From Flavipsychrobacter sp. (GTDB taxonomy: Bacteria > Bacteroidota > Bacteroidia > Chitinophagales > Chitinophagaceae), in NCBI GenBank assembly GCA_017849575.1, contig JAFIGV010000027.1, positions 62,001 through 126,000 of the forward strand: a stretch of 64,000 nucleotides of DNA. Reading direction: 5' to 3'. The translations under genes were made by a program, and so were the position numbers. A model generated the notes under the pieces. The model saw nothing but the letters and a program-made list of their open reading frames with translations, did not search any database and was not told the DNA's origin. This document shows positions 42,808-50,146 of this stretch, in pieces (position 1 is the stretch's first letter; each line of letters starts with the position of its first letter).

Positions 42808-44031
42808 TTAAGCTTGTAGTGCTTTTAGAAACTCCTTGTATCTTTTCTCAGTGTCATCAATGAGGTCGCTGAATGTCCGTACTTTAAACTGACTGCCTCT
42901 ATATTTCTTCTTACGTTCAAGTTCCTCGCTTATTGTTTTTCCAATCAAAAAGCATTCAAAACTTTTTCCGCTGTGCTTCTGTTCAATGATTGAAAGATAA
43001 TTTTCAAGTTGATTAAGATCACCAATTTCTAACGAATGAGAGGGTCGTTTCAATTCAACAATGATTAACTTCTCGCCTACTGAGCCACAAACAAAATCCG
43101 GGCGTTTTTTTTCATTTCCCTTGTTTTGCTTTACAACTTCATCGCCAACGATTTTACGTAAGGTTTCATTACTGTGTAACAACCAATACCGTTCATCTAT
43201 GATCCACATGGCCCGTTCCAAAATTCGATGAATAGAGTCAGCCCCTCTTATCTCATATGTAGCATCGTCTAGTACGCGATCTTTAAATAATTCTATAGTT
43301 TGAATTCTTTCGATAACTTGATTTGATATAGAGGTGAGCTGCTTGAGAGACCAGGTTTTCAAAAGCTCAGCTAAGTCTTCCACCGCTCTTTTCCCTTGCT
43401 TAGGCAAATGGTGTACAACATCCACAAAGGCCTTCCGAAATCCAGAATCTGTTTTTGACAGTAGCTCAGAAATTTCGCGAAGAATTTCAGCTAAGTCAGC
43501 ATAGGTACTATCTTCCCATTTAGTGACATCTATTTCCTGCAGAACTTTTCTGATGAGCTCAGGGTAATTCTTGGTGAGCTTTTGTATTTGTAGATCAGAA
43601 ACCTGGTTTCCACTTGATGAAATCTGGCTTACTATTTCCGCTTTAGATTCCCAGCCAAGGAAGGGAAGAAGCTTTTCATGCGTCACAGCTATAATCTTTT
43701 CCCACTGCTCCAAATTATTGATGTTAAAAGATGTACTACCACCCGGCCACCATTTGTAAAGCGTGATGCGTTTTTCTTCGCTATCTTTTGGAAGTGTTAC
43801 TTGTGCGTAAGTATTTCCGATAACCTTTTCAATTTTCTTAATGAACTCAGGTGCAAACTTATCCTTGCCGCAATTCTTACAAACGGTTACGCTGAGAGCG
43901 TTTTCAGCATAACAACGTTGACAAATTTTGTAGGCATTTCCAGAGGTTAACGACTTGCTTATCTTTTTTGCGGTAGCCGTCTTCTTTTTAGACGCGCTGT
44001 TTTTCTTTACCGTCTTTTTGAGCTTCGCCAT
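42808..44031 (-). CDS. Zinc-ribbon plus Shedu-like PD-(D/E)XK nuclease protein
   Basis: The ATG at 44031 gives 407 residues; an alternative GTG at 44064 overlaps the methyltransferase stop. A Lys-rich N-terminus precedes a zinc ribbon with Cys37-x2-Cys40 and Cys51-x2-Cys54. A helical middle follows. The C-terminal nuclease reads RPDF (Asp312), VELKRP (Glu326, Lys328) and NQLENYLSI, with the preceding ILERAMWIIDERYWLL, the arrangement of DUF4263/SduA in the Shedu defence system. It probably cuts nucleic acid; Shedu nicks DNA. It sits 16 bases after the methyltransferase stop and 9 bases before the helicase start, within one operon. Confidence 0.85.
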   Translation of the reverse strand: MAKLKKTVKKNSASKKKTATAKKISKSLTSGNAYKICQRCYAENALSVTVCKNCGKDKFAPEFIKKIEKVIGNTYAQVTLPKDSEEKRITLYKWWPGGSTSFNINNLEQWEKIIAVTHEKLLPFLGWESKAEIVSQISSSGNQVSDLQIQKLTKNYPELIRKVLQEIDVTKWEDSTYADLAEILREISELLSKTDSGFRKAFVDVVHHLPKQGKRAVEDLAELLKTWSLKQLTSISNQVIERIQTIELFKDRVLDDATYEIRGADSIHRILERAMWIIDERYWLLHSNETLRKIVGDEVVKQNKGNEKKRPDFVCGSVGEKLIIVELKRPSHSLEIGDLNQLENYLSIIEQKHSGKSFECFLIGKTISEELERKKKYRGSQFKVRTFSDLIDDTEKRYKEFLKALQA

Positions 44032-44047
44032 AATCGCCAGAGAATTT

Positions 44048-46804
44048 TCATTTAAAATACCCACTCTCCTCCACCAGCACTCTATACAATTCCGCTTTTA
44101 CCAGTTTCACATTCCGGCTGATGTCTTCGAAGTATTCGAAGAGGTCGGTAGCCTGATGGATTTCGGCGTACTTGCGGATTTGGATTAAGCCGCTGTATGG
44201 TGTGAGGAAATCGGGATAATCGAAGTATTTGAAATAAGGCTCGTTCTCTAAGCCCACATGTTGCAGCACTTGACCTTTGGTGTAGTTGTGGTTCCAGTGT
44301 TTGTACAGGGCTTTTACCGCATCAACCAACTTCTTTGCCGTATCAGGTTTGCTGACGATTGCCGCATCGAGTGTGGTACACCAAAAGCTTTCTTTGTTGG
44401 CGGGGCAAAGCGGGTTGTCCACATACACTTCGGGCGCACCGGGCACGGGATTGTTTGCTTCAAACCTAATGACCACACACCGGTTTTCTGCCAGCACAAA
44501 TGCAAAGCATAGCGAATGCCAGTAGTCAGCCAGTTTCTTTGGGATGTTGGGTACCCAAATGTCATATTGGTTTGCCCATACAGGGTAAATACCGTTGACA
44601 ACTTTAGTGATTGCGAGCCATGTGCAACATGACTTCATTGACTTAAGATCGTAAGCGCAGTATGCATATTTATCTGCAGGTCCCGCCTGCACTTTCGTAA
44701 GATTTACATCGATAAAGGTTGGACGAAGTTGAAACCAGACTCTATCTGGAGAAGAGGACATTCTTTGACAAGAGTCTTGGCTGACTCTAACGGGTGTATT
44801 GTTGTCCATGAAGCCGATATACTCACCGTCAACAGTGCCACATTTTCGCTTTAGTTCAAAGTGATTCTTTTGATCTGAAAGAGGGAATCCGCTTACGAGA
44901 TTGTTATAATCACCTTCTTTTTTTGAATGACTAAAATCGTATCTCGGTTGTTGAATTAACTTATCCCCGCGATAGATCATTGGTAATAATCGGCGAATGT
45001 CTCCGCGGCTATTGTCCAACTTAATAAGTAGTTCGTTTTGAATTTTGCGCTTCGCACTCTTATCCACTTTCTCATCTTCCGCTCCCCAGTCTATATCGAG
45101 GTTAGAGCGCTTTAATCCTGTAAGGTCATATACCGCCACTTTGTTTTCTCTTTCCTCTTCCGGTTCATGCACCCATATCGTAAACGCCAGCGGCCATTTG
45201 CCATCCAGCTTAAAGAATTCATTGCTCGTTACGATAAAGCCGCTGTGGTACTTAAACTGTGCATCCCATTTCTTGCGAAAGGCTGCGTAAGTAGGTCGCG
45301 GTATCAGCCAGCTTGTCGGCGTAAAGATCATCACCACGGGTCTCAGCGCATCGTTGTTGCTGTGCTGCCATTGTGCAATGTTCATGATCTGCCCGAGGAA
45401 GCCCAGGTAACGTTCTTTGCCGGCATCACTACCAGTAAGTTCCAGTATACTTTCATCAATCCCATATTCCGCTTCCTTGTCTTCCCGCGCTTTCACATTT
45501 TCATCGGTGTTCTTGTAGGGCGGGTTGAGCAGAAAGGCAATGGGCTTATCGAGCTTAATGTTTTTCAGTTGCAGTTCCTTCGTTAGCTCTGCCATGTAAT
45601 CGGCAGCGTTACGGTCGAGGAAGTTTAGCCCTTTATTTTCAGAAGTCTTGGGGATAATGGTAAACCCGGTATCGAGATGAAACGGGTCGGCACGCATACG
45701 CCGCTCAATGATGCGCAGCAGGTCGGGTTGTAGTTCCGATACAATTTTGTGCTTCAGCTTTCCGCGCCAGCTACTTACTAAGTTGCCGCTTCCGCCCGCC
45801 GGGTCAAAGACGATGTAGTCTTCATTGATGTTGCCGGGGAAATGATGCTTCGCAAACCAAAGTGCAAAGCGGGAAAGATTGGCATCGGTAAAAAAGATGC
45901 CATGCTGTTTTACATATTCAGGGTCAATCTTCGCCAGCACTTCATCAAAGCGACTGAAGTAATAATCAACCGTGAGCCCTGATCCTTCGTTGGTAAAGAT
46001 GTACTGCGTTTCTACAAATCGCTCAAACTCTTTCAAGTGTTTTGTAGGAACCGGTATGGCATCAGAGAATCGTTTACCACTAAATCCGGTGATGCGCACT
46101 TCACCATGCTCGTTAGTGGAGGCATGAGAAGTAATGTCCCAATAGGGAATCATGGTATAGAAAGCATGTACCGCTTCGATGGGCGAATGAAACATACTCT
46201 TCAACCGTTCAATGACCAGAATGAAATTGTGCTTATTCACTTGCAACCTGTCGCTGTCAAGGTTCCTTAGCAGTTTCAGTATTTCATGGCTTTCTATCGT
46301 ATAACTTTTGCCCCCTGTAAATGCGTCGTCTTTAAAGTCGGACGGAATGAGCCAATATTGCGCAGCTTTGATGATCTCGTTACGTGCGGGAACTGGAGTT
46401 TTCCTGGCGTTTTCCCTTCCTGCAACATTAGGTGCTTTTTGTGCTTCGATGGTCTTTGAAAGAATCACTGCATATTCAGGCAGGTCTTTTAGCTTCCAGA
46501 CACCGCAGAAGTTGTGGGCAATCACCATAATGGTATTGTAAGCCAGTCCAAACTTCCGCGAGTAGTGTAGTGCTTGATAAAATCCTTCTACCCATTGGCT
46601 ATATTCACTTTTGCTTTCTACAATCAGCTGCCCTTCAATGTAAACGTCCGCACCCGCAGCCTTACTTTCTATTCTAAATTTTTCTTTAAAAAGCTTAGCA
46701 AACAATGGATAAAGCAGAGGGCGCTTTGCATCTTCATTGTCATTGCTCTTTATATACCGCGCGATCTGATCTAATTCATCGGCAAAGGATGGCTGGGCTG
46801 GCAT
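44048..46804 (-). CDS. N6-adenine DNA methyltransferase with N-terminal nuclease motif (Type IIG-like)
   Basis: The 918-residue protein starts with a Type I/II R-like nuclease: Asp53, then Glu63-Ser-Lys65 in ADVYIEGQLIVESKS. The middle has SAM-binding motif I FDPAGGSGN (about 333-341) and catalytic motif IV NPPY (427-430), so the base modified is adenine N6 (Eco57I-type class). The C-terminal 350 residues, with WFQLRPTFIDVNLTKVQAG and YCAYDLKSMKSCCTW, probably form the target-recognition domain. It is the first gene of the operon, followed by the Shedu-like and helicase genes. A single-protein restriction-modification enzyme would not need those partners. Confidence 0.87.
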   Translation of the reverse strand: MPAQPSFADELDQIARYIKSNDNEDAKRPLLYPLFAKLFKEKFRIESKAAGADVYIEGQLIVESKSEYSQWVEGFYQALHYSRKFGLAYNTIMVIAHNFCGVWKLKDLPEYAVILSKTIEAQKAPNVAGRENARKTPVPARNEIIKAAQYWLIPSDFKDDAFTGGKSYTIESHEILKLLRNLDSDRLQVNKHNFILVIERLKSMFHSPIEAVHAFYTMIPYWDITSHASTNEHGEVRITGFSGKRFSDAIPVPTKHLKEFERFVETQYIFTNEGSGLTVDYYFSRFDEVLAKIDPEYVKQHGIFFTDANLSRFALWFAKHHFPGNINEDYIVFDPAGGSGNLVSSWRGKLKHKIVSELQPDLLRIIERRMRADPFHLDTGFTIIPKTSENKGLNFLDRNAADYMAELTKELQLKNIKLDKPIAFLLNPPYKNTDENVKAREDKEAEYGIDESILELTGSDAGKERYLGFLGQIMNIAQWQHSNNDALRPVVMIFTPTSWLIPRPTYAAFRKKWDAQFKYHSGFIVTSNEFFKLDGKWPLAFTIWVHEPEEERENKVAVYDLTGLKRSNLDIDWGAEDEKVDKSAKRKIQNELLIKLDNSRGDIRRLLPMIYRGDKLIQQPRYDFSHSKKEGDYNNLVSGFPLSDQKNHFELKRKCGTVDGEYIGFMDNNTPVRVSQDSCQRMSSSPDRVWFQLRPTFIDVNLTKVQAGPADKYAYCAYDLKSMKSCCTWLAITKVVNGIYPVWANQYDIWVPNIPKKLADYWHSLCFAFVLAENRCVVIRFEANNPVPGAPEVYVDNPLCPANKESFWCTTLDAAIVSKPDTAKKLVDAVKALYKHWNHNYTKGQVLQHVGLENEPYFKYFDYPDFLTPYSGLIQIRKYAEIHQATDLFEYFEDISRNVKLVKAELYRVLVEESGYFK

Positions 46805-46898
46805 TTATAGTGATTATTGTATCGAAAGATATTGACATTGTGTTTGAATTGCAAGCGTTTTACATGCATCTGGCAAAAAATCAACAGTGAAAGAGCAT

Positions 46899-47265
46899 CG
46901 CTCGCGCACGTTACCTGCGGCACCCTTAGCGGCTCGGGGCAGGCTAATCCCTCCCGGAGGGGATAGTTGTTACTTCCGCTTGGTCTGCCCCCTTTGGAGG
47001 GGGATGTGTGTAAGCCTTGTGTGTTGGCAGGGGGGAGGACGTTATAGTTTTCTCCTCCCCCGCTCGCGCACGTTATCCACCGCACCCCCTCCCGGAGGGG
47101 GGCAGGTTTTTCTTCCCCCGCTTGTGCACGTCTCCCACCGCACCCTTCGCGCTGCTCAGGGCGGGCTAATACCTCCCGGAGGGGATAGTTGTTACTTCCG
47201 CTTGGTCTGCCCCCTTTGGAGGGGGATGTGTGTAAGCCTTTTGTGTTGGCAGGGGGAGGACGTTA
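46899..47265 (+). repeat. Palindromic GC-rich repeat array, left part (5 units)
   Basis: Five palindromes are present at 46949-46962, 46988-47003, 47085-47102, 47172-47184 and 47210-47225, with cores CCTCCCGGAGGGG or CCCCCTTTGGAGGGGG. Two near-identical blocks of about 103 bases (46941-47044 and 47163-47265) differ at only a few bases. Asymmetric tags such as GCGCACGTTA and AGGACGTTA keep all units in one direction. The stop codon of the DUF559 gene lies in the last unit. The many open frames across this array are artefacts. Confidence 0.9.
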
Positions 47266-47646
47266 ATCAACTCCTCCTTCTGGTTCCCGCGCCTCAATCC
47301 ATTGTTCAATAGCGTTAGCAACTCCTCCAATCTGTTCAAGCACCTCCTTGTCCGTAAAACGTAGTACGTTGTAGCCCGACGCCTTTAGGTCAGCGTCCTT
47401 CTTTTCATCCTTCTCAGCAACTTCCTCTAAGCTATGCGTAGATCCGTCTAACTCGATAATAAGCTTCAGATCAGCACAGAAGAAGTCGGCAATGTAGTTA
47501 AGAACAGGTCGTTGCCTTTTAAAGTTATAGCCTTTCATCATGCCAGCCTTCAATACATATTTCCACAAACAGGCTTCTGCTTTGGTACCGTTTGTCCGGA
47601 GGCTACGGGCAAGGGGTTTGAGTTTTCGGTTGTAGTTATGATTCAT
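47263..47646 (-). CDS. DUF559 endonuclease-domain protein (Vsr-like)
   Basis: The 127-residue protein is a complete DUF559 domain of the Vsr-like PD-(D/E)XK clade: KPLARSLRTNGTKAEACLWKYVL (Glu24), FKRQRPVLNYIADFFCADLK (Asp54), LIIELDGSTHS (Glu65, Asp67, His71) and NVLRFTDKEVLE. All presumed catalytic residues are intact. It is flanked on both sides by copies of the palindromic repeat in opposite orientation to the gene, and its stop lies in a repeat unit. Related small nucleases are often found next to such repeats, suggesting a role in repeat spread or upkeep, analogous to RAYT/REP systems. This link is an inference. Confidence 0.92.
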   Translation of the reverse strand: MNHNYNRKLKPLARSLRTNGTKAEACLWKYVLKAGMMKGYNFKRQRPVLNYIADFFCADLKLIIELDGSTHSLEEVAEKDEKKDADLKASGYNVLRFTDKEVLEQIGGVANAIEQWIEAREPEGGVD

Positions 47647-47704
47647 TGCTGTGAGATTTACTTTCAGATATTGCTTTTCCCGTTCGGGTTATGTCTTCTT
47701 TCAT

Positions 47705-48298
47705 CCTCCCCCGCTGGCGCACACTACCCACACATGCCCCCTCCCGGAGGGGGACAGGTTTTCCTTTTTCCTCCCCCGCTCGCGCACGTTATCCCCCGCA
47801 CACCCCCTCAGTGAGGGGGACAGTTTTTTCTTCCCGCTTGGTCTGTCCCCCTTTGGAGGGGGAGGACGTTATAGTTTTCTCCTCCCCCGTTAGCGCACGT
47901 TACCTCCGGCACCATTCGCTGCTCAGGGCAGGCTAAATCCTCCCGGAGGGGGACAGGTTTTCCTTTTTCCTCCCCCGCTGGCGCACACTACCCACACACG
48001 CCCCCTCCCAGAGGGGGACAGGTGGTGTTTCCTTTTTCCTCCCCCGCTCACGCACCCTCCCGCACACGCCCCCTCCCGGAGGGGGACAGGTTTTCCTTTT
48101 TCCTCCCCCGCTCACGCACACTCCCGCACACGCCCCCTCCCGGAGGGGGACAGGTTGTGCTTTCTTTTTTCCTCCCGCGCTCGCGCACATTACCCACCGT
48201 ACCCCCCTCCAGAGGGGGACAGGTTTTTACTCCCCTGCTTGCGCACGTTTCCTGCGGCACCTTCGTGATCCTCAGCGCAGGCTAAAACCCTCCCGGAG
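47705..48298 (+). repeat. Palindromic GC-rich repeat array, right part (9 units)
   Basis: Nine palindromes lie at 47737-47753, 47803-47819, 47847-47862, 47939-47952, 48001-48017, 48069-48085, 48133-48149, 48203-48218 and, partly, 48288-48298. The commonest core is CCCCCTCCCGGAGGGGG followed by ACAGGTTTT; variants are CCCCCTCAGTGAGGGGG and CCCCCTTTGGAGGGGG. Spacing is mostly 62-70 bases. Between cores run CTCCCCCGCT and GCGCAC motifs. Units share the direction of the left part. Not a CRISPR array: spacers are themselves repeats. Confidence 0.9.
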
Positions 48299-48379
48299 TG
48301 TACAATTGAAACACAATTTAGCGAAGTCATCTGCACGTTGCCGGGCGATAATGCTCTGTTATTCGCCTCTGGCACATTG

Positions 48380-48397
48380 ACTCATGGGCACATGAGT
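48380..48397 (+). promoter_or_regulatory. Perfect inverted repeat in the tsf leader
   Basis: ACTCATG (48380-48386) and CATGAGT (48391-48397) flank GGCA, forming a 7-bp hairpin or a dyad for a DNA-binding protein 84 bases ahead of tsf. The remaining leader between 48299 and 48480 shows no gene; a TTTG at 48414-48417 could be a -33 element. Confidence 0.4.
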
Positions 48398-48480
48398 AAA
48401 TTGAAACTTGTCCCTTTGCGCATAATTCCCGAATTTCGCGCATCAAAAAAATTTAAACTCAAAAATTAAAAGTTATAAAC

Positions 48481-49314
48481 ATGAGCGTAGCAATATCTGC
48501 AGCGGAAATTAATAAGCTGCGTCAGCAGACCGGCGCCGGTATGATGGACTGTCGTAAGGCATTGACCGAAACAAGCGGTGACTTTGAAGCTGCTATCGAC
48601 TGGTTGCGCAAACAAGGTCAGAAGGTAGCGGCAAAACGCAGCGACCGCGAGGCTAAAGAAGGTGTGGTGATCGCTAAGACTTCTGCCGATAAAAAAACGG
48701 GCTTTATCGTATGCGTAAGCTGTGAAACCGATTTCGTATCGAAGAACGCTGATTTTGTTGCCTTTACCCAAAGCATCGCTGATGCTGCCGTGGACAATAA
48801 TGTAAAATCTGCAGATGAGCTGAACGAAGTATCTATCAATGGCGCTAAGGTTTCGGATCTGATCAATGATAAACTGGCTGCCATCGGTGAGAAGATAGGC
48901 ATCGTAGCGTTTGAAAGAGTGGAAGCGCCTTATGTGGCCGCATATATCCACGGTGCCAACCGCATTGGTGTGTTGGTAGGTATGAGCAAGGAGGCTGAAG
49001 AAGCTGGTAAGGATGTAGCCATGCAGATCGCTGCGATGAATCCTGTAGCCTTAAATGCAGACAGCGTAGCGCCTGAAGTGATAGAAAGAGAGCGTGCTAT
49101 TGTGATGGAAACCATGCAAAATGATCCCAAGATGGCGGGCAAGCCTCAGGATATGATCGCCAAGATCGCAGAAGGTAAGCTGGGCGCTTTCTTTAAAGAA
49201 AACACCCTGCTGGCACAGCCTTTTGTAAAAGATGCGGGTAAGTCTGTTGCCGACTATCTGAAAAGCGCCGGAGACGTAACTGTTACAGAATTTAAGCGTG
49301 TAGCTGTAGGATAA
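48481..49314 (+). CDS. tsf: Elongation factor Ts
   Basis: The 277-residue protein starts with the EF-Tu-binding N-terminal UBA-like domain, RQQTGAGMMDCRKALTETSGDFEAAIDWLRKQG, then the KEGVVIAKTSADKK and VSCETDFVSKNADF core blocks, and a second core part to the end (GKLGAFFKENTLLAQPFVKD). It exchanges GDP for GTP on EF-Tu. The length is normal. In most Bacteroidota tsf follows rpsB in one operon; here rpsB is absent and the repeat array with the DUF559 gene lies upstream, so tsf must use its own promoter. A terminator follows 30 bases on. Confidence 0.97.
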   Translation: MSVAISAAEINKLRQQTGAGMMDCRKALTETSGDFEAAIDWLRKQGQKVAAKRSDREAKEGVVIAKTSADKKTGFIVCVSCETDFVSKNADFVAFTQSIADAAVDNNVKSADELNEVSINGAKVSDLINDKLAAIGEKIGIVAFERVEAPYVAAYIHGANRIGVLVGMSKEAEEAGKDVAMQIAAMNPVALNADSVAPEVIERERAIVMETMQNDPKMAGKPQDMIAKIAEGKLGAFFKENTLLAQPFVKDAGKSVADYLKSAGDVTVTEFKRVAVG

Positions 49315-49344
49315 TTTTCCTCTGCAAAAAATACAAAGTATAAA

Positions 49345-49373
49345 AGCCCCGGGTCACTGATCCGGGGCTGTTT
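49345..49373 (+). terminator. Rho-independent terminator of tsf
   Basis: AGCCCCGG (49345-49352) pairs with CCGGGGCT (49362-49369), followed by GTTTG. The T-run is short but the stem is strong. Confidence 0.75.
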
Positions 49374-49395
49374 GCTATTGTACTGAACATCTTAT

Positions 49396-49995
49396 TTAGT
49401 CGCAAACCGGCGGACATAGCGTGGAAGAGACATAGATATTCTGGTCTATACTCCGACCGCCGCCATCCACACGGGTAAAGGCCATCTGTAAAGACCCCTT
49501 ATCGACGATACAGTAACAACGGAAGTTGTAGCCATAGCCCATCAGGTTAACCATTTCGCCGCTGATAAGGAAGGAGTTCATGGGCGCTTTAGGGTTCGCC
49601 TTAGTGAAGTTGGCCATATAGCGTTCCGCATCTGCACCGGAAATCTTTATAGCGGGTGCACCGTTTACATCGCACACCGGCGGACAAAGATTAGTCTGGT
49701 ATTCGATGTAGATCTGGCCGCCTTTGTTTGAAGGCACCAACAAAATCACCCGGTCGCCGCTGCCGGTAATGCCATTGACCACCTGCACCGAACCCGCACC
49801 TTCCTGCAGCATTGTTTTTATGGTGGTGCCATCAATGCGGTATGCAGTGGCAAAAGCATCGGGATAGGTTGATGAAAATTTTGCCGACATCTCCTCTAAC
49901 TCATGAGCGGAAATCTCTGGCAGGTTACTGCTTTGCCCCAGCGAGGGGAGCGCCAGGAACAGTGCAACCCATGGTAACAATAGTTTTTTGGCCAT
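49396..49995 (-). CDS. Secreted protein with a duplicated LCPPVCD motif
   Basis: The ATG at 49995 begins a signal peptide (MAKKLLLPWVALFLALPSLGQ); the frame extends further upstream but over the divergent TPR gene and without conservation. The 199-residue product looks like a tandem duplication: each half has a DG-rich beta section and ends in LCPPVCD (near residue 105 and at the very C-terminus). The CxxxC pairs may form disulfides or bind metal. The final motif is the last seven residues. No known family recognised. It is opposite to tsf, which ends with a terminator between the genes. Confidence 0.7.
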   Translation of the reverse strand: MAKKLLLPWVALFLALPSLGQSSNLPEISAHELEEMSAKFSSTYPDAFATAYRIDGTTIKTMLQEGAGSVQVVNGITGSGDRVILLVPSNKGGQIYIEYQTNLCPPVCDVNGAPAIKISGADAERYMANFTKANPKAPMNSFLISGEMVNLMGYGYNFRCYCIVDKGSLQMAFTRVDGGGRSIDQNIYVSSTLCPPVCD

Positions 49996-50146
49996 AATGC
50001 AATAGTTTTTTGTTTTAGAACGAAAAAATATGTGGGTAGAAAGGCGGTGAATTTTCCTGATGTGCGGGTTGGCTCTGCCTTGTTTCACTAAGGTACTACC
50101 AATATAGTCATTTATAAATTGTAGATTTAATATTCCTGCTTCATTT

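Noticed and set aside
46899-48298. CRISPR array
   Set aside because: The spacings are regular, but the intervals between palindromes are themselves copies of one another, not unique spacers, and no cas gene is near.
46887-48375. Several open frames of 60-140 residues across the repeat array on both strands
   Set aside because: They consist of translated repeat units rich in Pro, Arg and Gly and overlap each other and the DUF559 gene; no independent coding signal.
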